Positions 46,170-60,420 are shown, counted from the stretch's first letter. The stretch: DNA of 64,000 nt from Paraspadella gotoi (GCA_051294375.1 CM119266.1:14612755-14676754), one strand, 5' to 3'. Program-made: numbers and translations. Notes: generated by a model from the sequence alone, not told the origin.

Positions 46170-48112
46170 CAAGATGCATCAGGCTATTAGGGTATGTTGC
46201 TATACCAGGTTAGCAACCGCTTAAGACTTACGTACGCCTCTAAAAGTATCGCTCCAACCCGCCAACTCGCATACAATTGTTATCACGCAAACTCCCCAAC
46301 TCAACACGCACTATCTCCTCACGTCCGCTCCAACACGCTCGCTCCCCTTCGTCCGCTCCAATACGCATGCGCGGACGCGACCTTCGCTCGCTCGCGGATC
46401 CTGGCGTTTTCTCTTCAAGGCGCTGATGTCTTCTACTAATGCGTTTGTAATGTCGTACCAAGAAAAAACACGGGCAGAATGAGGGGGGGGGCGGGGTGCT
46501 AAACGAAACCGGGAATGGGGGGCAGCGATAATGGCGGAGCCGAGACGGGAGGAGGGGAATGTTGAGGTTTTTTTCTTCAACGTCCCAGGCCATCTCGTCT
46601 TATCGCAGAGGTAAGATGGTTTGGCGAGGACGAGGAATGGTTTGCCAGAGAACCCGGAGACCCGGACGAATTTGTGAGGTTTTTTTTTTTGGTGGGGGGT
46701 GGAAGGCGAAAAAAACTTGCATTTTACTACTCGACGACGAGCTAAAATATAATTTTTATTATCGTTACGAAAAAAATTTTCATTTTCTCGCTTTTATTTT
46801 ACAGAGTAATTCTGTTTCTAACGTATGACAGTATATAGATTGTAGACTCTAGAAAAATTAAAATTTTTTGCTTCCTAATATTTTCATAAACTCGGAAAAG
46901 GTGAGTTAAAATGGGATGAGATTGAAAAACTAGGACGAAAACTAACCAAGTAAAAAAAAGTGTTTTGAGTTCAACTTCTAATTCTTTAGAGATTGACAAA
47001 GTTTTTTATATTTTTTATATCAATAAAATTCGTTGCAAACTAAAAACTTTGTCAATCGCGAAACTTTTCAATAATTAATACAATATGATTTCTAATTCAA
47101 AATAAAGAGAGGATAGTTTAACTAACATCAAGATGCACTCAATGATTGCATCAGGCGTATTAGGTATGGGTTGCTATAACCAGTTAGCAACCGCTTAAGC
47201 CCTACATACGCCTCCTAAAAGTATCGCTCCAACCCGCAACTCGCATACAATTGTTATCACGCAAACTCCCCAACTCACACGCACTATCTCCTCACGTCCG
47301 CTCCAACACGCTTCGCTCCCCTTCGTTCGCGCTCCAAACCATGCGCGGAACGCGACCCTCGCTCGCCGCGGAATCCTGGCGTTTTCTTTCCTTCTTCAAG
47401 GCGCTGATGTCTTCTACTAATGCGTTTGTAATGTCGTACGCAAGAAAACAGGGCAGAATGAAGGGGCGAGCGGGGCGGGGGGTGGTACAACGAAACCGGG
47501 GAATGGGGGGCACGATAATGGCGGCCGGGCCGAGACCGGGAGGGAGGGGAATGGGTGAGGTTTCTTTTTTCCTTCACGTCCCAGGCATCTCTCGTCTTCG
47601 TCGGCAGAGGTAAGATGGTTGGCGAAAGGGACGAGCGAATGGTTTGCCCAGAGTCCCGGAGACCCGGACGAATTTGTGAGGTTTTTTTTTTTGGGTGGGG
47701 GTGGAAGCGAAAAAAAACTTGCATTTTACTACTCGACGACGAGCTAAAATATAATTTTTTATTATGTTACGGAAAAAATTTTCATTTCTTCGCTTTTATT
47801 TTAACAGAGTAATTCTGTGTTCTAACGTATGACCAGTATAATAGATTGTAGACTCTTAGAAAATTAAAAATTTTTTGCTTCCTAATATTGTTTCATAAAC
47901 TCGGAAAGGTGAGTTAAATGGGATGGAGATTGAAAAACTAGGAGAAAACTAACCAAGTAAAAAAAAGTGTTTTGAGTTTCAACTTCTAATTCTTGTAGAG
48001 ATTGAAAAAGTTTTTTATATTTTTTTATCAATTAAATTCGTTGCAAACTTAAAACTTTGTCAATCGCGGAAACTTTTCAATAATTAATACAATATGATTT
48101 CTATTCAAAATA
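46170..48112. repeat. Pair of adjacent near-identical ~0.95-kb segments
   Basis: 46,170-47,103 and 47,128-48,112 match along their length, from GCATCAGGC / TTAGCAACCGCTTAAG through ACAATTGTTATCACGCAAAC to AATACAATATGATTTCT. Differences are mostly one-base indels in homopolymers plus occasional substitutions. No coding gene is present. It is either a recent tandem duplication or two versions of one locus left side by side. Confidence 0.85.
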
Positions 48113-48216
48113 TGACGACGCGAACGGTTTGAAAAGGGGAACAGCTACAAGTAACAAACCAAAGTTATTTTTAGGAAGAATAGAAGAAAAGTTTTACAAT
48201 ATCTTCGTTAGATGTA

Positions 48217-48238
48217 GAGAGAGAAAGAGAGAAAGAGG

Positions 48239-48293
<55 letters not shown>

Positions 48294-48295
48294 AC

Positions 48296-48326
<31 letters not shown>

Positions 48327-48334
48327 AGAAGAAG
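48217..48334. repeat. (GA)n microsatellite, interrupted
   Basis: GA/GAA purine tract of about 115 bp with single-base interruptions. Confidence 0.9.
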
Positions 48335-48649
48335 ATTAAGCGGGATGATAAAAAAAGAAAACAAGAAAGGAACTCGTCCGGATTTCACTTCCAACGCGGA
48401 AACGCGAGATTTAGCTCCTGGAAGTAAAAAAGGGATGCAAAAAAAAAAAAAAAGGTTTGCTCTTACACGGCGTTCGTTTTTATGCCGCTAATGGTCTCTC
48501 CTGTCGGGAGCGCGGTCATTTTTTGTCAGACGCTTTGGCACTCGGCCCGCGAAGGAATGAATCAAAGATTCAAGTAGGTAGAGAGATGCGCTCTTGTATA
48601 TATGTATTGTTTTTATGATATGTACCGCCATCTTTTTGTAGCGATTTTT

Positions 48650-49010
48650 ACGAAGAAAGTTTTGGGAAATATCTGTCTTATTCTTTCGTTTTTTTTTCTT
48701 TCTGTCGTTTCAACGCTTTTCTCCCTTTCAACTCTTTTAATTTAATGAATTTCTTTCGTTTGCTCCTCTCCTCTCTCTCTTCTCTTTCTTTCTTTCTTGT
48801 CTTCTTTCTTCTTTGCTTTCTTTCTTGTCTTTCTTTTTCTTCTCTTCTTCTCTTTTCTTTCTTATTTCTTTCTTTCTTTCTCTTCTTCTCGTCTCTCTCT
48901 CTCATTTCTCTCTCTCCTCAATCTCTCTCTCAACACACACACGAGTCAATTCCCCATTTTTTTTCACACCTCTTTTTTTTTTTGCATTTGTCACTCCGGC
49001 AATTTTTTTT
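48650..49010. repeat. Polypyrimidine (CTTT/CT) tract
   Basis: About 360 bp of nearly pure T/C on the plus strand (TTTCTTTC, TTCTTC and CT runs). Long phenylalanine/serine/leucine open frames here are composition artefacts. Confidence 0.85.
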
Positions 49011-49479
49011 CCCTCAGCGAGAAAAAACAAATCATGAAAAGAAGAGACAGTCGTCCGTCCGTCGTCGATGTCATTTTTTCGGGGTTTTTATCTTTTTTTG
49101 CCCTTTTCATTCTTCTTATTTCTTCTTTTTGTCTTTTGTTTTTATCACCTTTGTACCCAGGGACTTTTTCCAAGCGGTCGGTCGCCGCCTCCAGGGGCGA
49201 AGCGACACGAGACGACGACCCGCTCAGCGAGAATAGGGGGGGAAGAGAGAAGGGGGGGAGGGGGGAGGGAAGGAGGAGGGAGGCAGAGGATAAAAAGATT
49301 AGAAGAAAAGAACGGTATTCGGGGGGGGGGGAAACAAAGGAAGAATTACTGAGAACAGGAAAATCTAAGAAAAGAAAGAACGGGGAAAGAAATGAAAGAA
49401 AAAAAAAATTTATCAATATACACAAAGTAGAAAGTTTCGTGGTCTTTTTTCCTCTTCGTCGTCATCAATCTTCAGCCGC

Positions 49480-50110
49480 GAACATGCGAAGATGAACGTG
49501 CACGACGTCCGAGGAGCGTCCTCTAGGGGACGCTTTGACTCTTCCCACGTCGCCCTCTGGCGTCTAACTGCCCTCGCCGCCCCTCGTCCTCCGGAGGCCC
49601 AGAGATGCCCCGTGGCGCTGCTCGCACCCCATTCCAAGACGCCGTAGATGTCCCCTTGGCGATTTAAGCGGTCCGCGGCGCGTCTCTAATTACCGACGCC
49701 TCTCCTTTCGCCGTCGATCATGGGGGCGCCGTGTTTACTCGCCAGTTTTGAACAACGCTGGAACTGACGCCTGACGGCGCAGGGGCCGGCGCCGCCGCCC
49801 ACGACCTCCCCGAAACCCGCTTTCCCCTCTTCTTAACCGCATTTGTAGGCCGCCGTCCAAATCTGTCCGCCGCTTTCTCTCGGATCGTCAACTCTGTGGC
49901 CCCGCCGTTGACTTCTCGCCAATTACACCGTCGGTTGGCGACACCGTGGTCCAAAGAAAAAGGCCTTCCTTCTGTAAAAGGGAGACCACGGTGAATATAA
50001 GTTGAGCCGGTTGGGCGGGGTTTGGGATTCGTACTCGCCCGCATGGATCGTTCCTTACCAGTGTCGCTCTTTCGTCGTCTGGCTCCTCTAGGCCAGTGGG
50101 TCTGCTTCTT
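49480..50110. other. CpG-rich block
   Basis: GC-rich and CpG-rich sequence amid AT-rich surroundings, without a convincing reading frame. It contains a 10-bp inverted repeat, CACCGTGGTC (49,942-49,951) and GACCACGGTG (49,984-49,993). Candidate promoter, CpG island or 5' UTR of a gene outside the window. Confidence 0.45.
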
Positions 50111-51867
50111 CATTAAGGCCAACTTGTTCTTTCTCCTTCCCTTTTTTTTTCTTTTTTTTTTTTCGCTACTAGCACCTTTCTTTTTATTTTTTCATTATTT
50201 CATTTTTTTCATCTTTCGCTCCGCAGCTTCTTTCTTCCACTGCTCGTTCTTTTTTCCCTTTTTTCCTCTACTTCTTCCTTCTCTTCTTTTCTTTTTCTTA
50301 AATTTCTCCAATCATTCGAAAACGAACAAATAGAAAAATAAAGATAACTAGGCGAAGACGTCCTCGTAAAAATAACGTCCGATCTTACGGACGCTCTCGA
50401 TCTCTTCGCACCAATCAAACATCGCTCTCGCACACGCACGTGTACTACAGAAGAAAAAAAAGAAAGCGAGAGCGCTCCGCGCCGAGAGAGCGAGATCGGC
50501 CGCTCGTTTTCTTGTCTTAAATTTTCATGGAGGCATTTTTAATTTTCCTTCCCGTCCTTGTGCTGACGGAGTAAAGGAGCGAAACCAGGGGGGCGGGCGG
50601 ATGGGGGGGGCGGAGTGAAGATGGGAGTAGGGCAGTGTGGGTTGGTAGATTGGAGGGGGAAAAAGGGCTGGGGGGGGGGAACTGGAGCGGCCTTCGGGAC
50701 TTCCTTCTCAAAGACCTGATATCCCTGATTCTCGGGTCATATCCAGCATCATAAAACGGCTCATTAGTTCGCGGGAGGAGGAGCGGAGCGGAGGGGAAGT
50801 GACGTGAGAGAGGGGGGGTGGAGTGGGATGTGAAGGGGGCAGGTGTTGAGGGATCTGGAAGGGGTCCCGGGGGCCAGGGGTGAAATGAATTTGCTCGAGC
50901 CCAGACAGGAGAGTTGAAATTAAAAGGCCTATGTGGTGAGAAGTTATGGGAGAGACGTGTTTCAAAAGATTGTAGAAACCAATAAACTAGATGTTCAGCT
51001 ACAGGTTTTGTGGGAATGGGATCCTGTTACTGTAAATGTTTACGTTTGACGAAACTCTATAGACTCAATATCTTGGATAGAAATGTGAACGAATAAGTGA
51101 ACTATGTATATCATTTATCGTCCGATATTTGTTGTCCGATCTCGGTTGTTGTTCTTAAGATTAAATGGGGAACATTCGTACATGTTCTCGTTTGTTCACG
51201 TTCATCGAAAGAATTATTTTCATTTTAACTACAAGCGAAAAGACCGACCTAAGGAAACTTAAATAAAAATGTATTGTTCGTTAGTTTTTATCAATATCAT
51301 TCTACGTATCAATTGACATTAACGGGTAATAATTTACGCAGTACTACGTTCCAACATTTCTTACAAATCTATGTCAATTTCACACTAAAATTTGTTTTGT
51401 TCTTTTTCTTCTTTTAACTTTCCTCTCTTTTTTTCCTTTATCCTTCCACCTGATTCTATTACCTTTCTCGTCATAATTCTTTTACTTTTCTTCCTTCTTT
51501 CCTCCCTCAACCCCCCCTGCCGCCCCCTCTCACGCCCAACAACCTCCGCGAAAGAAGATCCGAAATCGATCCATCGGATCTGGGAATACGTAAACAACTG
51601 GGAGAATGGAGGAGGGGGAAGAGAAGAGGAGGTGAGTGTTGCAAAGAGGTGAAAGGAGTGCAAGAGGTGGGAAAAAAAACAAACAGAAAAGAAGGAAAAC
51701 AATGTGATGCCAAATCAAAGTAAATGTTTGAGCTTTAGATTATTCGATAGGACCAGGATTTTATTATTAGGGCTGTATTAAACAAGGTAGGATTTAAGTT
51801 TTGTGAGAAGAGATTAAAGGGAAGAAGAAAGGGATAAAGGAATGTAATGGAGTGAGAAAAGTGGGAT

Positions 51868-51870
<3 letters not shown>
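50111..51870. other. Non-coding low-complexity interval
   Basis: T-rich tract about 50,140-50,310, G-rich stretch about 50,575-50,880 (GGGGGG runs), AT-rich unique DNA about 50,960-51,385, then a pyrimidine tract about 51,395-51,540. No gene seen. Confidence 0.55.
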
Positions 51871-51920
<50 letters not shown>

Positions 51921-51932
51921 GAGGAGAGAGAG
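51871..51932. repeat. (GA)n microsatellite
   Basis: Short GA tract with three interruptions. Confidence 0.9.
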
Positions 51933-52046
51933 AAGACGGGGGCAGAGAGAGGCGTGGATTGCGGAAACCGGAGAAACTAGGCCTTACATGACGCTTTAAT
52001 AATGCGCAGTTTTTGTATTGCGTAAAAGTCGAAGAAAATGATGATG

Positions 52047-52071
52047 NNNNNNNNNNNNNNNNNNNNNNNNN
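52047..52071. other. Assembly gap (25 N) in a GAC/GAT trinucleotide tract
   Basis: Ns between ATGATG and ACGACGACG; the flanks suggest a broken trinucleotide repeat. Confidence 0.95.
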
Positions 52072-52425
52072 ACGACGACGAAAACAACGACGAAGACGAC
52101 GACGACGAGGACGACTATAATGATCGATTCCAAGGTCGACTGCATTACATAAAAGAAAGAAAAAGGATTTTTACTCTTTTCTCTTTCTCTTTCTTTCTCT
52201 TCTCCAATTCTATCTCTTTCTCTCTCTATTTTTTTTTCTTTTTCTAAACTGAAAGTAATTAGAAAGTGAATCTACGGGTAACGATTGAAGACGAACCTCG
52301 CGGGTGCCATCTAGCGGTAATGAAGCGAAGGTTGGAGGATTTAAAACAGGATGAACACAAAAGGACACACGAGCCTCTGCCGGAGATAGAAAGAGTTAAA
52401 ACGAGGGACAGAAAGTGATAGATAA

Positions 52426-52543
<118 letters not shown>

Positions 52544-52860
52544 CAGATTACAGTAAAAAGCAGAAACCAGAACGACGTAGGAATTAAACGCTCGATTGAA
52601 TCTTTTGAATTTGTAAGTATGTAATAGTAAGAAAGAAACTTAATATCAGATTAGATTACACTGTGATCTCGCTCATGTTGATTTAAAACGACAATTCTTC
52701 TTCCTCTTCTTTCATTTAACGGAACATCCCGACGCGTGGGTTCAAAATCCCAATCGAGAAAGAAGATCTGGAAATATATTATTTCCTTTCCGTCTCCAAA
52801 ATTACTTCTCGTTAACGTCAACGGAAAATGCGTCAAAATCCAACGACAGACATCTTCTTT

Positions 52861-52896
<36 letters not shown>

Positions 52897-53087
52897 CTTT
52901 CCTCCCTCTCCCTTCGTATGTAGAACGAAAATTAAATTTTTTTTTCGGAAAAAGGAAAGAAAAAATTTTCGAAATTAATTTTGAGGAATTTTCTTTCCTC
53001 CTCTTAAGCCTACTCTCCTTATTTTTTTTCCCTTTCCTTCTTTTCTCCCTTTACTTGTTTTCCCATCCCTTTCCAAATATTTTTTTG

Positions 53088-54076
53088 CCTTCTTTATCTG
53101 AATGGTTTATTTAAGGAAAGGGGTCAAAGTAAAGGACGCGTATTTTTTTTATTTGTGAGAGATAATAAGAGAGAATAAGAGAGAAGATTTTAAATATTTA
53201 TGAATACATATGAATATGAATGAATATGAATACATATTACATTCCCCTGTCCCTTGAATAAAATGTGTGGAAGACGAAGCCGCGAGCAGTAAATACAACC
53301 GCTAAAAATTATGAAATAAACTTATAAAAATAAGTAAACTAAAGGAGCATTTAAAACTTCAAAATTGTCATTTCTGCGCACGCCGACGACATCGAGGTCA
53401 CCGTTAATTTTACAACGCAGTAGACCGCCGCGCAACTGCGCCACGCGTGGTAACGATACGCCACTTTTGCCAACCACACCCCAGCTTCCCATTATTTTAT
53501 ATTTTATTTCGAGGATGTTAAATGACCGCAGAGGAAGGTATAAAAAAAAGGTCTTTAGTTTGAATTTATTTCACCATTNNNNNNNNNNTTGCCTTCTTTA
53601 TCTGGAGGTTTTATTTAAGGAAAGGGGTCAAAGTAAAGGAGGCGTATTTTTTTCATTTGTGAGAGAGAGGGAGAGAATAAGAGAGAAGATTTTAAATATT
53701 TATCAATACGTTCCGCTGTCCCTTGAATGAACTTCTTGGCAAAAAAAAAATGTGTGCAAGACGAAGCCGCGAGCAGTAAATGCTACCGCTACAAATGATG
53801 AAATAAACTAATAAAAATAAGTTAACTAAAGAAACGTTTAAAACTTCAAAATTGTCATTTCGGCGCACGCCGACGACATCGAGGTCACCGACTCACCGTT
53901 CATTTTCCAACGCAGTAGACCGTCGCGCAATTGCGCCACGCGTGGTAACGATACGCCACTTTTGGCAACCACACCTCGGCTTCCCATTATTTTATATTTT
54001 ATTTCGAGGATGTCAAATGACCGCAGAGGAAGGTAGAAAAAAAAGGTCTTTATTTTTAATTTATTTCACCATTTTT
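53088..54076. repeat. Pair of ~0.49-kb near-duplicates separated by a 10-N gap
   Basis: 53,088-53,578 and 53,589-54,076 align from GCCTTCTTTATCTG to TTTATTTCACCATT with the Ns (53,579-53,588) at the junction. Differences include clear substitutions (for example CACCCCAGC against CACCTCGGC, CCGCCGCGC against CCGTCGCGC) as well as short indels. This pattern fits two haplotypes of one locus placed in series better than sequencing noise does. Confidence 0.85.
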
Positions 54077-55293
54077 CGAAGAAAAAAAGAGAATAAGATG
54101 CCCCTATATTTTCGTCGACCCGTTGAAAAATTGAGGAGACTTTAACTTACGCTAGAAGCTTAACTCTATTTCTCTCCCCTCTCTTTTGATAACCTCTAAA
54201 CCATCGTCGTGAGATCGTCGTCGTCGTCGTCATTTTCGTCGTCGTCTATTTTTTCGACGGGCGTCATTAATCTAAAATTCATCATTAATCTAAAATTCAC
54301 GGGGTCGGGCTCTCGACCCTCGACTCTGTGAAGGTTGAAGCAAAACCTTTTTTTTTTTCATTAAACGCGACCTGAAAAACAACGCATGCGCAGATAACGT
54401 AAACGGCGCGTGACAATAGAACATCAATCTCTTCGTAACTATGTATACCACGATCGTATGGTTTTTTTTAAGTCCCGTATAAAGTATCAATGAAACGGTA
54501 GAAGTAAAAAAAAAGCCTTTTCTGCGTTAAAAAGTTTTAAGATTAATGTAATATATTTAAAACTTTAAATATAACCTCCATTTCGAACAAAACAACAACA
54601 GACTCATCGATTCCGCGAAGTAAAAAAAAAAAATTCCCAAATTCTACGTCAGCGAATTTCGCTTTTATACGAACAAAAAAGGAGGGCGTGATCTTTGCAA
54701 AGCCAAAAGGGTGGTGGCGAGGGGGTGGTGGAGGGATTAGGGGCAAGAGGCGGGGGGAGAGGGAGTAGAGGAGTTAAGGGGGGCGTTTAGAGGTTGGGCG
54801 TAGAGATAATGGACGCGACGCAGTTGTTGTATTCTTTCTTTTCTTTTCTCCCTTCTTTTTTTGTTGTCGCTCTGGCTTTCACGAGTTAAATTGAAAGGCG
54901 CGTCTATGTATAATGTTGTGTTTAAGTTATAGGATTGTAGGGAATTTATACACTTTAAAGATAATACATATGGTGTAAGAAAAAGGTAGATTCTTTATGA
55001 AATGATATTCGGTTTGGAGAATTTTCATTATTCACCTCATCTCCTTTTTCACGTATTCATACTATTAAGTATCACAGCAAAAAAAAAAGAAAATTTATAT
55101 AAAAAAAAGGAAGAAAAAATTGGCGTTCCTCTCGGCTCAAAAGGAGGGCGAAGGTCAGAGGCTACAGAAAATGGGATGAAGGGATATAAAAACGGGATAA
55201 TATTTTCCCGGCCGAATTTGCATTTTTATATTAAAGAGAGAGAAAAAAAATGGGCGGAGGATGGTGGAAAAAGAGAAAGAGAAAGAGAGAGAG

Positions 55294-55318
55294 NNNNNNN
55301 NNNNNNNNNNNNNNNNNN
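55294..55318. other. Assembly gap (25 N) in a GA-rich tract
   Basis: Ns inside a GA microsatellite that runs from about 55,270 to 55,390. Confidence 0.95.
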
Positions 55319-55351
55319 AGAGCAGAGGATAGAGAGAGTAGAGAGAGGAGA

Positions 55352-55386
<35 letters not shown>

Positions 55387-55424
55387 TGAGGAGAGATACG
55401 AAGAAGATCAAATTTAAAGATAAT

Positions 55425-57360
55425 TAATGTAATTTTTTTTTTTAGATTTGCAACGAGAACCGAACTGTCAGAGAATGAGGATGAAAAATTTAAATGAAAT
55501 TTTGGTAAAAATCGAGTTTTTCAATTGATATTCTGATGATGTTTGCCCGAAAAAATTATATAGAGACTGACGCAATGATTCGACTAATTCACAGATAGTG
55601 TTTTTTTTTTTTTTTTTCTTCTTTCTTATTCTTCTGTTCTTTTTATCTTCTTTGCTTTCTTTCTTTCTTTCTTTTTCTTTCTTTTTTCTTTCTTTCATTT
55701 CCTTTATTTCTTTTCATGTTCTTCTTTTTTTTTCCTATATTTACAACATCCAACATCCCTTCATATTTGCTTGAAAAAGGCACACCTATTTTCTCCACTA
55801 CTCGCACATTTTTTTGCGAGAAAATAATAGGCTATGAGGGTAATGAAAAAAAAAGTTGTTTCTACCTAATCGTTTTTTTGATGACCGCTGCGTAAAAACG
55901 AGAGTGGCGTCGTGTATACTTTTCCTTCGCGATGAAAAAAATTCATTCTATAAAAGAATTATTTGTTAAAATGGATGTTTTCATATATTTTTTTTCTCGC
56001 CGATGAATCGTTCGGAGCCCACGATGATTTTTCTTCCTTTATTTCCTCCCCCCCCTCGGTAAATGTTGTGACGCCCAATTTTGTTTGCCACGAACTTTGG
56101 ATCTCATTCTTTACATTATTTTTCTCGTGTCGTCGTCGTCGTCGTCCGTCGTTCACGGCTTCAGTCATCTCACCAACGAAAGGGGAAAAAGATAAGAAAG
56201 ATAAAAAGAGAGAAAGCGAATGAAAATAACGGAAGTTTAAAAACTTTTTTCACTTCTCTTCTTCTCTCTCCCATCTTCCGCTGAGGTGCCAAGTTTTTAT
56301 TTCCCTGATCATAGTAAAAAAATCAATACAAAAATAGGGGGGGGGAAAGTTAAAAAAAAAAAGCAAATAGAATAAAGTGGAACAATTTTTGGATTCTCTC
56401 GTGGGTGTGAGAACAGGGTTGAAAACTCGACAGGGAGAGAGAAAGAGAGAAGGGAAAAGGAAATTCGCGACATAGTCACATCTATTCACAAGCAGACAAA
56501 AAAAAATAAATTTTTTTTCACCAAAAACTACGTGTCGAAAAGCAATAAAACAGCTTATAGGGTTTCGGTTGGAGGCTTAAACAAACAGGTTTTAGCCTGG
56601 GAAGAGAAGTAAGAAGAGAGAGTGAAAGGAGAATGTAATTTTTTTTTTAGATTTGGCAACGAGACCGAACTGTCGAGAATGAGGATGAAAAATTTAAATG
56701 AAATTTTGGTAAAAATCGAGTTTCAATTGATATTCTGAATGTTTGCCGAAAAAAATTATATAGAGACTGACGAATGATTCGACTAATTCACAAGATAGTG
56801 TTTTTTTTTTTTTTTTTCTTTGCTTTCTTGAGATGTACATTCGTGTTTTTTATATCTGGTGCTTATGCTTATCTTTCTTTCTGTATCTTATATATCTTTC
56901 TTTTTTCATTATGACTTATTTCATAATATCACTATTAATTTACATAGAATTATCCATGATTGCGCCATAGCTCTTTAGTATTTTTCCTATATTACCCCAA
57001 CATCCCTATCATTTGCTTGGAAAAAGGCACACCATTTTTCTCCCTACACGCACATTTTTTTGCGAAAAATAGCGCATGAGGGTCTAATGAAAAAAAAAGT
57101 TGTTCTCCATCGTTTTTTGATGACCGTCGTAAAAACGAGCGCGCGTGTTTAACTTTCCTTCGCGATGAAAAAAAAAATTCATTCTATAAAAAGACTTATT
57201 TGTTAAAATGAATGTTTTCATATATTTTTTTTTCTCGCTAGAATCGTTCGGAGCCCACGTATTTTTCCTTTTCCTTATTTCCCTCCCCCCCCCTCGGTAA
57301 ATGTTGTGACGCCCAATTTTGTTTGCCACCGAATTTAGCCTCTCATTCTTTACATTATTT

Positions 57361-57394
<34 letters not shown>

Positions 57395-57838
57395 GGCTTC
57401 AGTCATCATCACCAACGAAAGGGGAAGAAAAGATAGAAAGATAAAAAGAGAGAAAGACGAATGAAAATAACGGAAGTTTAAAACTTTTTTCCACTTCTCT
57501 TCTTCTCTCTCCCATCTTCCCGTGAGGTGCCAAGTTTTTTTTCCCTGATCATAGTAAAAAAATCTACAAAAAAATAGGGGGGGGAGAAAGTTAAAAAAAA
57601 AAGCAAATAGAGTAAAAGTGGAACATTTTTGGATTCTCTTCGTGGGTGTGAGAACAGGGTTGAAAACTCGACAGGGAGAGAAAGAGAGAAAGAGAGAAAA
57701 GGAAATTCGCGACATTAGTCACATCTATTCACAGAACAAAAAAAAATAAATTTTTTTCACCAAAAACTACGTGTCGAAAAGCAATAAAACAGCTTAATAG
57801 GGCTTTCGGTTGGAGGCTTAAACAAACAGGTTTAGCCT
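55425..57838. repeat. Pair of adjacent ~1.2-kb near-duplicate segments
   Basis: 55,425-56,600 and 56,633-57,838 align from TGTAATTTTTTTTTTAG to AAACAAACAGGTTT. They share GATTCGACTAATTCACA, GTAAATGTTGTGACGCCC, and a TCGTCG tract that has different lengths. The central part diverges (CTTTC repeats at 55,630-55,700 against unique AT sequence at 56,825-56,985). No gene seen in either. Confidence 0.85.
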
Positions 57839-57852
57839 GAGAGAGAGTAAGA

Positions 57853-57897
<45 letters not shown>

Positions 57898-57907
57898 GAG
57901 AAAGAAA

Positions 57908-57973
<66 letters not shown>
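57838..57973. repeat. (GA)n microsatellite, interrupted
   Basis: GA/GAAA purine tract of about 135 bp directly following the second duplicate segment. Confidence 0.92.
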
Positions 57974-58865
<892 letters not shown>

Positions 58866-59937
58866 GTCGGACGCTTCGGAGGCTTTCCCCTCGGTCTCTC
58901 GATTGGGGCAGTTTCGGTCCGCGGCGGGCAACCTTCGGCCGGGCAAAGACCGCCGGCCGGGCAACCTCCCGGTCTGGGCCGTCCTTCGGTCCGGACAGCC
59001 CCCGCGGGCTCGGACCGCCTCGGCCGACGAGAAAGGATCTCTTCCCGCTGAGCCGATGGCGAGGAAGTGGAGGGGGGAAGATGAACATGCGGGAGGAATA
59101 GTCGTGTAGCGGGAAAGGGTAATCGGTCAAGAAACAAACAAAAAAACAAACTGATGATTGGCTTAAAAAGAAAAAAACGAGCTAAAAGTAAGATGATGAT
59201 CAATTGACAAATTCCAATAAAGTCCTTAATATAGTTTTCAAATCGCGCTGCTCCTGGTTTCTCTTTCTCCCGATCTGTCATCATTCTCCGTATTCAACTA
59301 TATACATTCATTATTCAAGTTACATCCCGCCTTTTCCGTATCTCCCTCTCTTTCTCTTTCAATCGCCCATCTCCCCTGCGCCCTTGACTTTCGCCAACTT
59401 CCTAATTCCCACGATTTGTCAACATTTTTTTTTTCAAAGGAACAGAAGAAAGAAAGAAAAAAAAAGAATGAAAAAAAGAAAGAAAGAAAGAAAGAACTTC
59501 AATTTTCCTTCGCCACTTCAAATAATCGTCGTCGTCGTCGTCATCGTCGTGTTCTTACAAACAAATCAATTATCCCCTCGTCATCTCCTCCAGCGAAGCC
59601 TCTCGCCTCTTCCCTCCGGAGGCGATCGCCTTTCGATCCCCGACACCTTCGCCTCCACGTCCTTTGGGGATTTCCCTTCCCCGAAGCGGGGATTCCCCAT
59701 CCCCCAGGATAACTCTCATCCCCGCCGCGACCTCTCCAGCCTTCAGTCCCTCGAGCGTCAACCCCGTTTTCTCCTGTATCTCCCGGTGTTAATTTCTCAT
59801 CTCTCTCTCTCTCTCTCTCTTGACTCTCCTCTCTCCTTCTCTCTTCTCTCTTCTCTCTCTCTCTCTCTCTCTCTCCTCTCCTCCTCTCTCATCTCTCTTC
59901 TCTGAAAAAAAAAGACGAGTTTTAAACGCTTCATCAG

Positions 59938-60420
59938 GTGGGCGGAGCCACTCCCCACTTTAAAACGCCCATTATCCGGCCACCCGAGCCACCGTCGGCT
60001 GGTAGACCGACTCGGTCGGCTTGGCGGGCGGGATCGGGGGCATCCGAAACGGCCCTCGGACGGACTCTTTCCCCTTCACACGCGCCACCCCCCTCCTCCC
60101 AAAGCCCCCCGGCTCCACTTTTCACCCCGCAGCCCGACCGGCGCGGAGAATCGGCTCAAAGGGGGCAAACCGTAGGTGGAGGACCGGAGGTGGGGCAGGA
60201 ACGAGCCGTGTTGGTGGGCCGAGATGCGGACGGGCGGTCGGTCCGTCGGGCTGCTTGGTTGTTTTGGAGTAAAAAGGCGATGAGAGAAAAAAGAAAGGCG
60301 CTTGGATCGGATGGGTGGGAGGGAGAAGGAGAGGGAGAGGGGGAGGGTGGAGGGGGAGGGAGGGGGAGAGGAAAAAGGGGAGATGGTCCGGACGTTCAAG
60401 GGGCGTTTAATAAGGAGTTG
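59938..60420. other. CpG-rich block
   Basis: GC-rich unique sequence with many CpGs, grading into a G-rich (GGGAGA)n stretch at 60,315-60,380. An open frame of 162 codons exists on the plus strand, but its composition follows the GC content and it resembles no family I know. Candidate regulatory or 5' UTR DNA. Confidence 0.4.

Noticed and set aside
48745-49495. Phe/Ser/Leu-rich frames resembling multi-pass membrane proteins
   Set aside because: Product of a polypyrimidine tract; no start context, splice pattern or homology.
52736-52750. Possible tRNA B box (GGTTCAAAATCCC)
   Set aside because: No A box, acceptor stem or cloverleaf in the preceding 80 bases.
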